From Candidatus Poribacteria bacterium (GTDB lineage: Bacteria > Poribacteria > WGA-4E > PCPOR2b), in NCBI GenBank assembly GCA_027296925.1, contig JAPUIP010000529.1, forward strand, positions 1-6,131: a DNA stretch of 6,131 nt. The letters are read 5' to 3'. A model generated the notes under the pieces. That model was not told where the DNA came from. It saw only the letters and a program-made list of their open reading frames with translations, and searched no databases. The position numbers and the translations under genes were made by a program. Positions 1 to 6,071 of the stretch are shown here, one piece after another (position 1 is the first letter of the stretch; each line of letters starts with the position of its first letter).

Positions 1-34
1 ATGGGACGCTTATAGAATATGGGACGCTTATAGA
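1..34. repeat. Short direct repeat, two copies of an 18-bp unit
   Basis: The 16-base string ATGGGACGCTTATAGA occurs at 1-16 and again at 19-34, giving an 18-bp period. The first copy touches the window edge, so the array may continue to the left. Each unit carries an in-frame ATG and TAG, but no coding sense is apparent. It lies beyond the 3' end of the minus-strand oxidoreductase gene and could be part of a dispersed intergenic repeat family; this cannot be judged from one window. Confidence 0.75.
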
Positions 35-57
35 CGTTCTGTGAGATTCTTATTTTG

Positions 58-92
58 ACGTTTTGGTGCCGATTTTCGGCTGATTAAAACGT
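58..92. repeat. Inverted repeat downstream of the oxidoreductase gene
   Basis: An inner perfect stem GCCGA-TTT-TCGGC (68-80) is enclosed by outer arms ACGTTTT (58-64) and AAAACGT (86-92). It begins three bases past the stop codon (96-98) of the minus-strand oxidoreductase gene, where a transcription terminator or mRNA-stabilising 3' hairpin would sit. No U-tract follows in the minus-strand transcript (the next bases are CAAAAT), so a classical intrinsic terminator is not supported. The structure is visible; its role is inferred. Confidence 0.45.
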
Positions 93-95
93 TGC

Positions 96-1163
96 TCAGG
101 GCAACTGAGGAATGACCTCCTTTGCCATCAACTCCATCGACCGACGCATCTTGGGCTTGTCGTCCCAGTCGTGGGCGATCATCAACACGGTGCCGAAACC
201 GCCGGTGACATCGTAGAGCTCAAAAAGTTTCCGCGTTACCGTGTCAACGCCACCGACGATGGCGATGTTGTCGATGATGTACTCCGCGTCAACCGCTTCG
301 TCCGGCATCTTGGGGTCCTGTTTCAGCAGGTCCTGCATACCCGCGAGCGACAGCATGCCGCGCAGGTACACCAGCGACTCGGCGAACGCGCCGTTCAACG
401 CATGCTCCCTGGCTGCCTGATCCGATTCCCCGACGAATATGCTGCGGGAGATGCGCCATTGCGAACGGTCGGGTTCGTGTCCGCCTTCGGCAGCGCCTTC
501 GCAGTAGAGCTCCCACTGCCGCTTCACCTTGTGGGGAGGCGCAATATTGATGCTGATCGGAATGAAACCCCGCTGACCGCTCGTTCTCGCGGCCATCGAC
601 TCTTCCCGGACGATGCTCATCGCAATTGGCGGGTGCGGCTTCTGGTACGGCTTCAGCACTTTCCCTAGCCCAAGTTCCCCAACCTTCTCGCCAAGCGTGA
701 CGTTCCAGTAATCCCCCTTGAACTCGAACGGGCCATCTTCTTGCCAGAGCTTCAGGACGATGTCCATCGCCTCCAGGGTCATCAGCCCCTGCGTCCTCGG
801 GTCCGGCAGGTCGAAAAGCCCCCAATCGGTCGGTACGCCGCCCTGTCCAAAGCCAACGTTGAATCGACCTTTCGCCAGATGGTCGAGATAGGCCAGTCGG
901 ACAGCGACGTTGGCCGGGTGATGTTGGGTGATGATGGTCACGCCGGTGCCCAATCGGATATTTTTCGTCTGCGGCAACATGTTGGCGATGAAGACATCAT
1001 TGGACGGAATCGGCTCCCACCCGGCCGTATGATGCTGACCTATCCAGGCCTCACTGAACCCCAGTTCATCTGCCCAAATGACGCACTCCGCGTCCTCTTC
1101 AAAAGTCTGTGTCCGGTCTTTTTCCGGTGGATGCAGCGGCATCATGAACATGCCGATCTTCAT
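96..1163 (-). CDS. LLM class flavin-dependent oxidoreductase (luciferase-like monooxygenase)
   Basis: This complete 355-residue protein belongs to the bacterial luciferase-like superfamily, cytoplasmic TIM-barrel enzymes that use FMNH2 or F420 to oxidise small organic substrates with O2. Family features seen are the N-terminal beta strand MKIGMFMMPLHP (1-12), the barrel segment with GFSEAWIGQHH (35-45), IRLGTGV (69-75), the stretch HHPANVAVRLAYLDHL followed by GRFNVGFGQG (81-108), and the C-terminal GGVDTV segment typical of the fold. Length is normal for the family and no lesion is apparent. The start is supported by a Shine-Dalgarno GAGGTGA a few bases upstream of the ATG (on the plus strand, around 1168-1174). 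It is often annotated as limonene-monooxygenase-like, but the substrate cannot be deduced. The gene is transcribed away from the rest of the window, from promoter candidates at 1260-1289 and 1327-1356, and looks richer in G+C than the PhoD gene. Confidence 0.92.
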   Translation of the reverse strand: MKIGMFMMPLHPPEKDRTQTFEEDAECVIWADELGFSEAWIGQHHTAGWEPIPSNDVFIANMLPQTKNIRLGTGVTIITQHHPANVAVRLAYLDHLAKGRFNVGFGQGGVPTDWGLFDLPDPRTQGLMTLEAMDIVLKLWQEDGPFEFKGDYWNVTLGEKVGELGLGKVLKPYQKPHPPIAMSIVREESMAARTSGQRGFIPISINIAPPHKVKRQWELYCEGAAEGGHEPDRSQWRISRSIFVGESDQAAREHALNGAFAESLVYLRGMLSLAGMQDLLKQDPKMPDEAVDAEYIIDNIAIVGGVDTVTRKLFELYDVTGGFGTVLMIAHDWDDKPKMRRSMELMAKEVIPQLP

Positions 1164-1259
1164 AATTCACCTCTCAGGAGTTGTAGATTCGGTGGCGCAT
1201 ACTAACGCGATTTGTGATGTCCATTTATTTCAGATAAAGTCTAATAAAAAGGCGAACTG

Positions 1260-1289
1260 ACTATACCACGACCGATAAAGTTTTGGCAA
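1260..1289 (-). promoter_or_regulatory. Secondary promoter candidate for the oxidoreductase gene
   Basis: On the minus strand TTGCCA (1289-1284) is followed after 18 bp by TATAGT (1265-1260). It fits a sigma70-type promoter less well than the pair at 1327-1356 and is nearer the gene, about 100 bp from the ATG. It may be a second start or chance in an A+T-rich leader. Confidence 0.35.
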
Positions 1290-1326
1290 TGATTAAAATG
1301 CGGTAGCTTTCGTTGCCCACTCTCCC

Positions 1327-1356
1327 ATTATACGCATCCCCAATCGTATACGTCAA
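1327..1356 (-). promoter_or_regulatory. Sigma70-like promoter for the oxidoreductase gene
   Basis: On the minus strand TTGACG (1356-1351) is separated by 18 bp from a perfect TATAAT (1332-1327). Transcription would begin near 1320 and give a leader of about 155 bases before the ATG at 1163. The spacer carries an inverted repeat, TATACG (1329-1334) and CGTATA (1345-1350), with half-site centres 16 bp apart. It overlaps the -10 and would suit a dimeric repressor, though this is inferred from geometry alone. Confidence 0.6.
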
Positions 1357-1382
1357 CAGTATTTCAGCGTGTCTTTTTGTGC

Positions 1383-1411
1383 TTGACGGGAATTTTTTAG
1401 TCTGTTAGAAT
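1383..1411 (+). promoter_or_regulatory. Sigma70-like promoter driving the rightward genes
   Basis: TTGACG (1383-1388) and TAGAAT (1406-1411) are spaced by exactly 17 bp, the optimal spacing. The predicted start, near 1418, falls inside the inverted repeat at 1413-1442. With a Shine-Dalgarno AAAGAGG (1451-1457) and ATG at 1468, this forms a complete expression signal in front of the broken epimerase gene. It is the best visible candidate for transcribing the PhyH-family gene downstream. It is divergent from, and about 27 bp away from, the -35 box of the minus-strand promoter. Confidence 0.6.
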
Positions 1412-1412
1412 G

Positions 1413-1442
1413 AATACTTCATAGCTATCCCTATGAAGTATT
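1413..1442. promoter_or_regulatory. Perfect 12-bp inverted repeat at the transcription start (operator or leader hairpin)
   Basis: AATACTTCATAG (1413-1424) and CTATGAAGTATT (1431-1442) are exact reverse complements around the 6-base spacer CTATCC. The element begins two bases after the -10 box at 1406-1411 and covers the predicted start. As DNA it could be a repressor operator; as RNA it would form a 12-bp A+U-rich hairpin at the extreme 5' end of the message, just before the ribosome-binding site. No U-run follows, so it is not an intrinsic terminator. Structure is certain; function is inferred. Confidence 0.65.
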
Positions 1443-1467
1443 TTAGCCACAAAGAGGAAATTCACCC

Positions 1468-1810
1468 ATGAATCGCCGACACGACCAAGTGGTCTGTACG
1501 GGTGCAGCAAAGTCTTCGGCGAGGCATTGGCGAGACATTTTTCGGACACCTACGGTATCTCCATTATCTGCCTACGCATCGGTGCCGTTACCCGCGCAAA
1601 CCGTCCCGCATCCTCTCGCCTTTTTTCGGGATGGTGCAGCCAACGTGACATCGCACAGATGGTGGAAAAGTGCATCTCAGTCCCGCACTCGTGCGGTTGG
1701 ATACCTTCTTCGTCGTATCAAATAACAAGTGGAGTTACCGTGATATTTCACACGCCCGTGATGTGGTCGGATTTGAACCACAGGACGCGGCGGAAGACCA
1801 CCGTGAATGA
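1468..1810 (+). pseudogene. NAD-dependent epimerase/dehydratase remnant, truncated and frameshifted
   Basis: From about 1482 the frame reads RPSGLYGCSKVFGEAL, then ARHFSDTYGISIICLRIGAV and WCSQRDIAQMVEKCI, up to about 1690. This is the C-terminal half of an extended short-chain (epimerase/dehydratase) enzyme, including the catalytic YxxxK-type motif YGCSK. At 1690/1691 one base appears missing: the frame changes and continues VRLDTFFVVSNNKWSYRDIS and HARDVVGFEPQDAAEDHRE to a TGA at 1808-1810. The N-terminal Rossmann region and roughly half the protein are absent. An ATG at 1468 with Shine-Dalgarno AAAGAGG 10 bases upstream begins in another frame (MNRRHDQVVCTGAA) and itself resembles the VVVTGAAG nucleotide-binding start of the family. 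The native start may therefore survive, joined out of frame to the middle of the gene. The remnant ends 33 bp before the PhyH-family start, a spacing that suggests a former operon. Confidence 0.82.
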
Positions 1811-1843
1811 AGTGTTGCGGTAATATGTCAAGGAGCGTACAAA

Positions 1844-2725
1844 ATGAATCGAGATACTCTGTTTCACCTTTTGACAGAAGAACAACGCCAACACTTCGAG
1901 GAACAAGGTTACCTCGTCGTTGAAAACGCTTTGTCAGAGGATACGGTCGCATCGTTGACAGATGCCATCGATAGACTTCACGAGAAAGTCATCGAGTCAG
2001 GAAAGACTACCCCCAACAAACCGTGGGGGTGGGCAAACTTTCTCGGTGAAGATGATGCTTTCCTTGATCTGCTCGATTGCGAGACAACGTTTCCCAAGAT
2101 CTGGGGAATTATGGGCTGGAACATTTTTCTGTACCACGCGCATCTGCACATCAAACCGCCATCCCTTGACACAGAGCCGGGTGCCGGGTGGTTGGAGTGG
2201 CATCAGGACAGTGCGCGAATGAACGTGGAGATAAAAACGAGGCCGCGTCCACGTCTGTCGATGAAGATCGGCTACTTTCTCACCGACATCTCTGAACCCG
2301 GCAGAGGCAACTTTTACATCATCCCCGGGAGTCACCTTTCGGATGAACGACCACAGGCACTCTCAGAGGTCGGTCGAAACCCACGCGAGGGAATTTCCAA
2401 TCAAGTGCCTGACGGAGCGATTCCTGTGTGCGTGAAGCCGGGCACGGCGGTATTCTTTGACCGTCGCCTCTGGCACTCTCGTAGCCCGAACCATTCCGAG
2501 ATGACCCGTAAAGTGCTGTTTTACGGCTACGCCTATCGTTGGATTCGTCCCAAAGACAACATGACCGTCGAACACCTGTATGAGCGAATCGACCCGATTC
2601 GTAGACAATTACTCGGCGCGGCGGTTAGAAACGACGGTCGGTTTGCGCCGACTGATGACGACGTGCCACTGAGGACGTGGCTGATTGAGAATCTGGGTGA
2701 ACAGGCCGTGGCGGCAATGGATTAG
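1844..2725 (+). CDS. Phytanoyl-CoA dioxygenase (PhyH) family protein
   Basis: This complete 293-residue protein belongs to the PhyH family of Fe(II)- and 2-oxoglutarate-dependent oxygenases, which hydroxylate an organic substrate while decarboxylating 2-oxoglutarate. The N-terminal segment FEEQGYLVVENALSEDTV (18-35) is the usual family opening. The facial triad is visible as H120 and D122 in WHQD and H211 in LWHS. R222, eleven residues after the distal histidine, is in the expected place for the 2-oxoglutarate-binding arginine. GNFYIIPGSH (155-164) and KPGTAVFFDRRLWH (198-211) are the core jelly-roll strands. No signal peptide is seen, so it is probably cytoplasmic. The start is fixed by Shine-Dalgarno AAGGAG (1830-1835), 8 bases before the ATG. 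It is probably transcribed from the promoter at 1383-1411 through the epimerase remnant. Substrate is unknown; such paralogues act on many compounds besides phytanoyl-CoA. Confidence 0.92.
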   Translation: MNRDTLFHLLTEEQRQHFEEQGYLVVENALSEDTVASLTDAIDRLHEKVIESGKTTPNKPWGWANFLGEDDAFLDLLDCETTFPKIWGIMGWNIFLYHAHLHIKPPSLDTEPGAGWLEWHQDSARMNVEIKTRPRPRLSMKIGYFLTDISEPGRGNFYIIPGSHLSDERPQALSEVGRNPREGISNQVPDGAIPVCVKPGTAVFFDRRLWHSRSPNHSEMTRKVLFYGYAYRWIRPKDNMTVEHLYERIDPIRRQLLGAAVRNDGRFAPTDDDVPLRTWLIENLGEQAVAAMD

Positions 2726-2899
2726 CGGCTATCATTGAGAGCGTTACAGACTTTTTTGCTCAAACGACGACAAAATCGCACGACGAAAACTCTCCATCAC
2801 GTCGCAGAAGGTATCGGGCGCGAAATGAATTGAGCACTGAATTGGTGGCCTGGCCCCGAAATGAAATGGTCCCGGGCTTCTATAAAGGAGGGTTGATAA

Positions 2900-3838
2900 A
2901 TGTCTCTGACGAAAACACTCACACGATGGCTGATGATAGTTATGCTCCTGTCGGTGGATGGGCTGATGACGCCGGCGGCGAACGCCGCTCAAAAGCCAAA
3001 CATCATTTACATCATGGCTGACGACCTAGGCTACGGCGACCTGGGCTGCTTCGGACAGGAAGTCATCCAGACCCCGAACATCGACCGGCTCGCCTTTGAA
3101 GGTATGCGGCTGACCGACCACTACGCTGGCAACACCGTCTGCCGTCCTTCTCGGCTGTCACTGTGGACCGGGATGCATCCGGGACACACAGCAATCAGTT
3201 CCAATGCGGGATATCACTTCGAGCTCAGCGAGACCACAGTGGCGGAGTTATTGAAGAAAGCCGGCTACGCCACCGGTGGCATCGGTAAGTGGGCGATGGG
3301 CGGCGTGGGCAGCGGTGGTCATCCGAACGAGCACGGCTTCGGCTACTGGTTCGGCTACCTTGATCAGGGGGACGCGCACAACTACTACCCGACGCACCTA
3401 TGGGAGAACAAGACGAAGTTTCCGCTGAACGGGAACGTGTTAATGGAGCACCCCCAAGCCCGTGGACGGGTGGCAGACAAACGTGTCACCTATTCGCATG
3501 ACGTCATGACTGAAAAGGGGCTGGCGTGGATTGTTGAGCATGCCGACCGTCGTTTTCTGTTTCATTTCCATTACACGATTCCCCACGCCAACAACGAGGG
3601 AGGTCGGGTCACCGGCGACGGCATGGAAGTCCTGTTCTGGCGCTTCCGCGACAAAAGCGCCGTGCGCTTTGGCGACTGGAAGGCCGTACAGCTTGAGCCC
3701 GACAGCCCAATTGAACTGTACGACCTTCACAATGACATGGGCGAGGAACATGACCTTGCCGACCAACATCCTTTTCTTGTTGCCGATTTGAAGGCAATCA
3801 TGCAAAAGGCTTACGACCCGCCGCAGTGGAAGAAGTAA
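2900..3838 (+). CDS. Secreted arylsulfatase with large internal in-frame deletion, probably inactive
   Basis: This 312-residue open frame belongs to the formylglycine-dependent sulfatases, which hydrolyse sulfate esters outside the cytoplasm. A signal peptide (1-29: hydrophobic WLMIVMLLSV, likely cleavage after ANA) precedes NIIYIMADDLGYGDLG with metal ligands D41/D42. The CRPSR motif at 81-85 has C81 as the residue converted to formylglycine. GKWAMG (K130) and the PH of TIPHAN (H229) follow. After GDGMEV (244) the text jumps to LFWRFRDKSAVRFGDWKAV, a segment normally near the C-terminus, then IELYDLHNDMGEEHDLADQH. The central part, with the conserved SDNG metal-binding motif and following lysine, is missing. 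I estimate about 150 residues lost, against the usual 450-500. Shine-Dalgarno AAAGGAGG (2884-2891) is strong. The 174-bp gap before it holds no gene I recognise. A folded but inactive product or a pseudogene is likely; an assembly deletion is the alternative. Confidence 0.85.
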   Translation: MSLTKTLTRWLMIVMLLSVDGLMTPAANAAQKPNIIYIMADDLGYGDLGCFGQEVIQTPNIDRLAFEGMRLTDHYAGNTVCRPSRLSLWTGMHPGHTAISSNAGYHFELSETTVAELLKKAGYATGGIGKWAMGGVGSGGHPNEHGFGYWFGYLDQGDAHNYYPTHLWENKTKFPLNGNVLMEHPQARGRVADKRVTYSHDVMTEKGLAWIVEHADRRFLFHFHYTIPHANNEGGRVTGDGMEVLFWRFRDKSAVRFGDWKAVQLEPDSPIELYDLHNDMGEEHDLADQHPFLVADLKAIMQKAYDPPQWKK

Positions 3839-3868
3839 TTGTCGAGTGGGCATTATACCTATGTGTGT

Positions 3869-3886
3869 TAAGTTACCCCTAACTTA
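3869..3886. repeat. Small inverted repeat between the sulfatase and PhoD genes
   Basis: TAAGTTA (3869-3875) and TAACTTA (3880-3886) are perfect reverse complements around CCCC. The element lies 30 bp after the sulfatase stop and about 80 bp before the next start. No T-run follows, so it is more likely an operator or a weak leader hairpin than a terminator, and a 7-bp arm can also arise by chance. Confidence 0.4.
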
Positions 3887-3969
3887 GAATAATGACCAAC
3901 CGTCCTCTAAATTAGGTGTGAAAATACAACCAAAAAGGTAACTGATTTCTCATCAAAGGGAGCGAAACG

Positions 3970-4068
3970 ATGGCTGAGAATCGCATGAACCTTCTCATCC
4001 TGATGGACGACGAGCATCGCCGCGATGCGCTTCAGGCAAAGGGACACAAGCAGGATACGCTCGTGAAC
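3970..4068 (+). pseudogene. Amino-terminal stub of a second sulfatase, fused in frame to PhoD
   Basis: The first ~30 residues, MNLLILMDDEHRRDAL (6-21) then GHKQ (25-28), match the opening of cytoplasmic-type arylsulfatase A-like enzymes, where a hydrophobic strand leads to the metal-binding acidic pair (here D13/D14) and a GH segment before the TPNLD motif. The TPNLD motif and everything after it are absent; the frame passes directly into the signal peptide of the phosphatase. A good Shine-Dalgarno AAAGGGAG (3955-3962) sits 7 bases before the ATG, so the original sulfatase start signals seem intact. A PhoD phosphatase has no reason to start this way, so I infer a deletion or insertion junction at about 4055-4069. 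Confidence 0.75.
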
Positions 4069-5586
4069 GTGTCACTCCGGCAAATATACAGGAATTTAAT
4101 CCAGATTTTATTAATCTTCTTGTTCGGTTTTGGATTGAAACCAGGCGTTTGTAGGGCCGACAAGTTGCCAGTTTTTCTCGGTCAAGGACAGATGTGTGGT
4201 GAAGTCAGCCGAACGAGTGCGATTCTCCAGTCGCGGCTCACGTCGACTGCAACTCTGGATTCAACCGGAGATCTGCCCGGCGCGGAGGGAATTGGGCGGT
4301 TCGAATTGGCAACCCATCGTGATTTTACCAATTCATTGTACACAGAGTGGATGCACGCAACCGCTGATTACGATTTTATTATTAAAACCAAAGTCACAGA
4401 TCTCCAGCCGGGAACACGTTATTACTACCGTCTACAATATGGTAAGAGCGAAACCGCTATACGTGTCGCAAGTACCTCTACCTTCAGAACACACGCTGAA
4501 ATCGATAGTGCAGAGGAAGTTTCCTTCGTCGTTGTGACAGGTATGAATCACTATTACTTCCACTACGGCAAGTATGACCCCGCGACAGCTTACAAAGGTG
4601 ATGACAAGTACCTGGGCTATCCCGCGCTGGCGACGATTCGAAAAATAAGACCGGATTTTTTTGTTGGTACTGGCGACAACGTCTATTTCGATGTTCCCCG
4701 CGCGAAGGCTTATAACCGTAACATTGAACAACGAAAACAACCTCTACCCTCAAGCCACGGAGGACAGGAGGTTCTAACTGAGATGGGGATGAGAAAAAAA
4801 TACCACGAGCAGTTCGTCCAACCCCGTTTCATCGAACTTTTCGCAGAGGTACCAACATACTGGCAGAAAGACGATCACGATTACCGGGTGAACGACTGTG
4901 ATCCGCACATTGATTTCCCGATTTCTCACGCGTTGGGTGTCCGCAACTTCCGCGAGCAGTTGCCCGTCGTAGATCCGAGAGACGAAAATGCTGAAACGTA
5001 TCGGACTTATCAGGTCAACCGTCTTTTACAGATCTGGTTGGTGGAAGGCCGCGACTTTCGTAGCGCTAACGCTGCGCCTGACGGACCGGAGAAAATGCTC
5101 TGGGGCGAAAAGCAGTTAGCCTGGCTGAAAGAGACTTTAATCCAGAGTACTGCGACGTTTAAAATTCTCATCTCACCCACACCAATGATAGGTCCTGACG
5201 ATGCCACAAAACGAGACAACCATGCGGATATAAATGGATTCCGTCATGAGAGAGATCTATTTTTCGCGTGGTTACTCGAGAACGGTTTTTTGCAGAAGCA
5301 CTTCTACATTGTATGTGGCGACCGTCACTGGCAGTATCACTCCATTGACCCCAGCGGTTTTGAGGAATTCTCCTGTGGCGCTTTGGTTGATGCCAACTCT
5401 CGTGTTGGCCGCAGGCCCGGCGACGAGAAGTCTTCGGACCCGCATTCAACCATCGTCCAACCCTATTTCCAAGAACCTGCGTCAGGCGGTTTTTTGAAGT
5501 TCATCGTTAAACCCGACCCACCTCGTCTTCAATTTATGTTCTACGATGAAAACGGAGTGGAGTTATATCGTCATGACAAAGATTGA
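3970..5586 (+). CDS. Secreted PhoD-like alkaline phosphatase, with sulfatase stub fused at its N-terminus
   Basis: The frame is 538 residues long. The phosphatase proper probably begins at GTG 4069 (residue 34): from there it has a normal signal peptide, MSLRQIYRN followed by LIQILLIFLFGFGL, with likely cleavage after CRA (63). Residues ~66-175 form the N-terminal fibronectin-like domain of PhoD proteins, with LQPGTRYYYRLQ (145-156). The metallophosphatase domain follows: GTGDN (233-237), KDDHDYR (300-306), LLQIWLVEGRDFR (352-364) and CGDRHWQYHS (449-458), supplying Asp, Asn and His metal ligands. The C-terminus FMFYDENGVELY is intact. The reaction is phosphomono- or diester hydrolysis in the periplasm or outside the cell. 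If translation starts at ATG 3970, which has the stronger Shine-Dalgarno, the 33 extra residues would precede the signal peptide and could hinder export. No clear Shine-Dalgarno stands before GTG 4069. Codon and base use look more A+T-rich than in the oxidoreductase. The exact substrate is unknown. Confidence 0.88.
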   Translation: MAENRMNLLILMDDEHRRDALQAKGHKQDTLVNVSLRQIYRNLIQILLIFLFGFGLKPGVCRADKLPVFLGQGQMCGEVSRTSAILQSRLTSTATLDSTGDLPGAEGIGRFELATHRDFTNSLYTEWMHATADYDFIIKTKVTDLQPGTRYYYRLQYGKSETAIRVASTSTFRTHAEIDSAEEVSFVVVTGMNHYYFHYGKYDPATAYKGDDKYLGYPALATIRKIRPDFFVGTGDNVYFDVPRAKAYNRNIEQRKQPLPSSHGGQEVLTEMGMRKKYHEQFVQPRFIELFAEVPTYWQKDDHDYRVNDCDPHIDFPISHALGVRNFREQLPVVDPRDENAETYRTYQVNRLLQIWLVEGRDFRSANAAPDGPEKMLWGEKQLAWLKETLIQSTATFKILISPTPMIGPDDATKRDNHADINGFRHERDLFFAWLLENGFLQKHFYIVCGDRHWQYHSIDPSGFEEFSCGALVDANSRVGRRPGDEKSSDPHSTIVQPYFQEPASGGFLKFIVKPDPPRLQFMFYDENGVELYRHDKD

Positions 5587-5619
5587 GCGATTCAAAACTG
5601 ACGCCAGTCAAAGTTCGCA

Positions 5620-5960
5620 CTAGGGCATGAACAATCCGCCGCTGACATGAAGTGATTGCCCAGTAAAGTATTCGGCGGCATCCGAGGCGAAAAAAGCAAC
5701 GGCGTGGGCAATATCTTCAGGTGTCCCCGTACGGCTGATAAGTCTGGGAATACCAAGCCAGTCCGAGGGCTGGTTTTCCTGGATCGGGATCGGCTCGGTT
5801 CTCTCCTCAGCCAACTGCCGGTTTGTGGGACCTGGCAAGATACTGTTCGCGGTGACATAAGGCACTCCTTTGTGAGCAATTCCCTTGGTCAGAGCGATTA
5901 AGGCTGTTAAGTGGCAAAAGAACCACCACCCCGCCCGTAGACAGCGATGTTTGAGGAAAT
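5620..5960 (-). pseudogene. Short-chain dehydrogenase/reductase remnant, catalytic site destroyed
   Basis: Reading leftward, ISSNIAVYGRGGGSFAT (5960 to about 5910) is the strand and serine region before the active site of a classical SDR. A stop then appears in that frame. In a second frame ALIALTKGIAHKGVPYVTAN, SILPGPT and later GTPEDIAHAVAFFASDAAEY and FTGQSLHVSGGLFMP continue to the stop at 5620-5622. Only five bases (5909-5905) lie where the YxxxK motif should be, so about seven bases and both catalytic residues seem lost. Upstream of ISSN the sequence no longer reads as an SDR N-terminus, so the Rossmann region with its glycine motif is missing too. The last ~90 residues are well conserved, which suggests recent decay. 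The gene converges on the PhoD gene, with 33 bp between the two stops. Confidence 0.82.
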
Positions 5961-6028
5961 GGCGCAACTACATATCTCGGCGGATTGCCGAGCAATATTG
6001 TCAGGGACATCTATCGCGCCCCTGAAGC

Positions 6029-6042
6029 CGGGCGTTAGCCCG
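6029..6042. repeat. Short G+C-rich hairpin upstream of the right-edge gene
   Basis: CGGGC (6029-6033) and GCCCG (6038-6042) pair around the tetraloop GTTA. It lies about 30 bp before the ATG at 6072, in a locally G+C-rich stretch unlike its flanks, and could be a leader hairpin or the end of a repeat. Short arms make chance possible. Confidence 0.35.
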
Positions 6043-6071
6043 CCAGCGAGTGCAACGGTAGGTTGAAACTA

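Noticed and set aside
58..92. Intrinsic terminator for the oxidoreductase gene
   Set aside because: The hairpin is real but no U-tract follows in the minus-strand transcript, so only an inverted repeat is reported.
171..1205. Long plus-strand open frames opposite the flavin oxidoreductase (171-668, 741-1205)
   Set aside because: They have no recognisable family features and lie wholly or mostly antisense to a clear, complete luciferase-like gene; low stop frequency in G+C-rich sequence explains them.
1844..2725. Specific assignment as ectoine hydroxylase or phytanoyl-CoA hydroxylase
   Set aside because: Only the metal and 2-oxoglutarate ligands are recognisable; nothing in the sequence fixes the substrate.
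2744..2992. Minus-strand 82-residue frame across the PhyH-sulfatase gap
   Set aside because: It overlaps the Shine-Dalgarno and signal peptide of the sulfatase, has no recognised family, and its only protein-like stretch (DVMESFRRAILSSFEQ) is too short to call.
4432..4753. Minus-strand frames inside the PhoD gene
   Set aside because: They are antisense to the metallophosphatase region, which carries conserved motifs in the plus frame.
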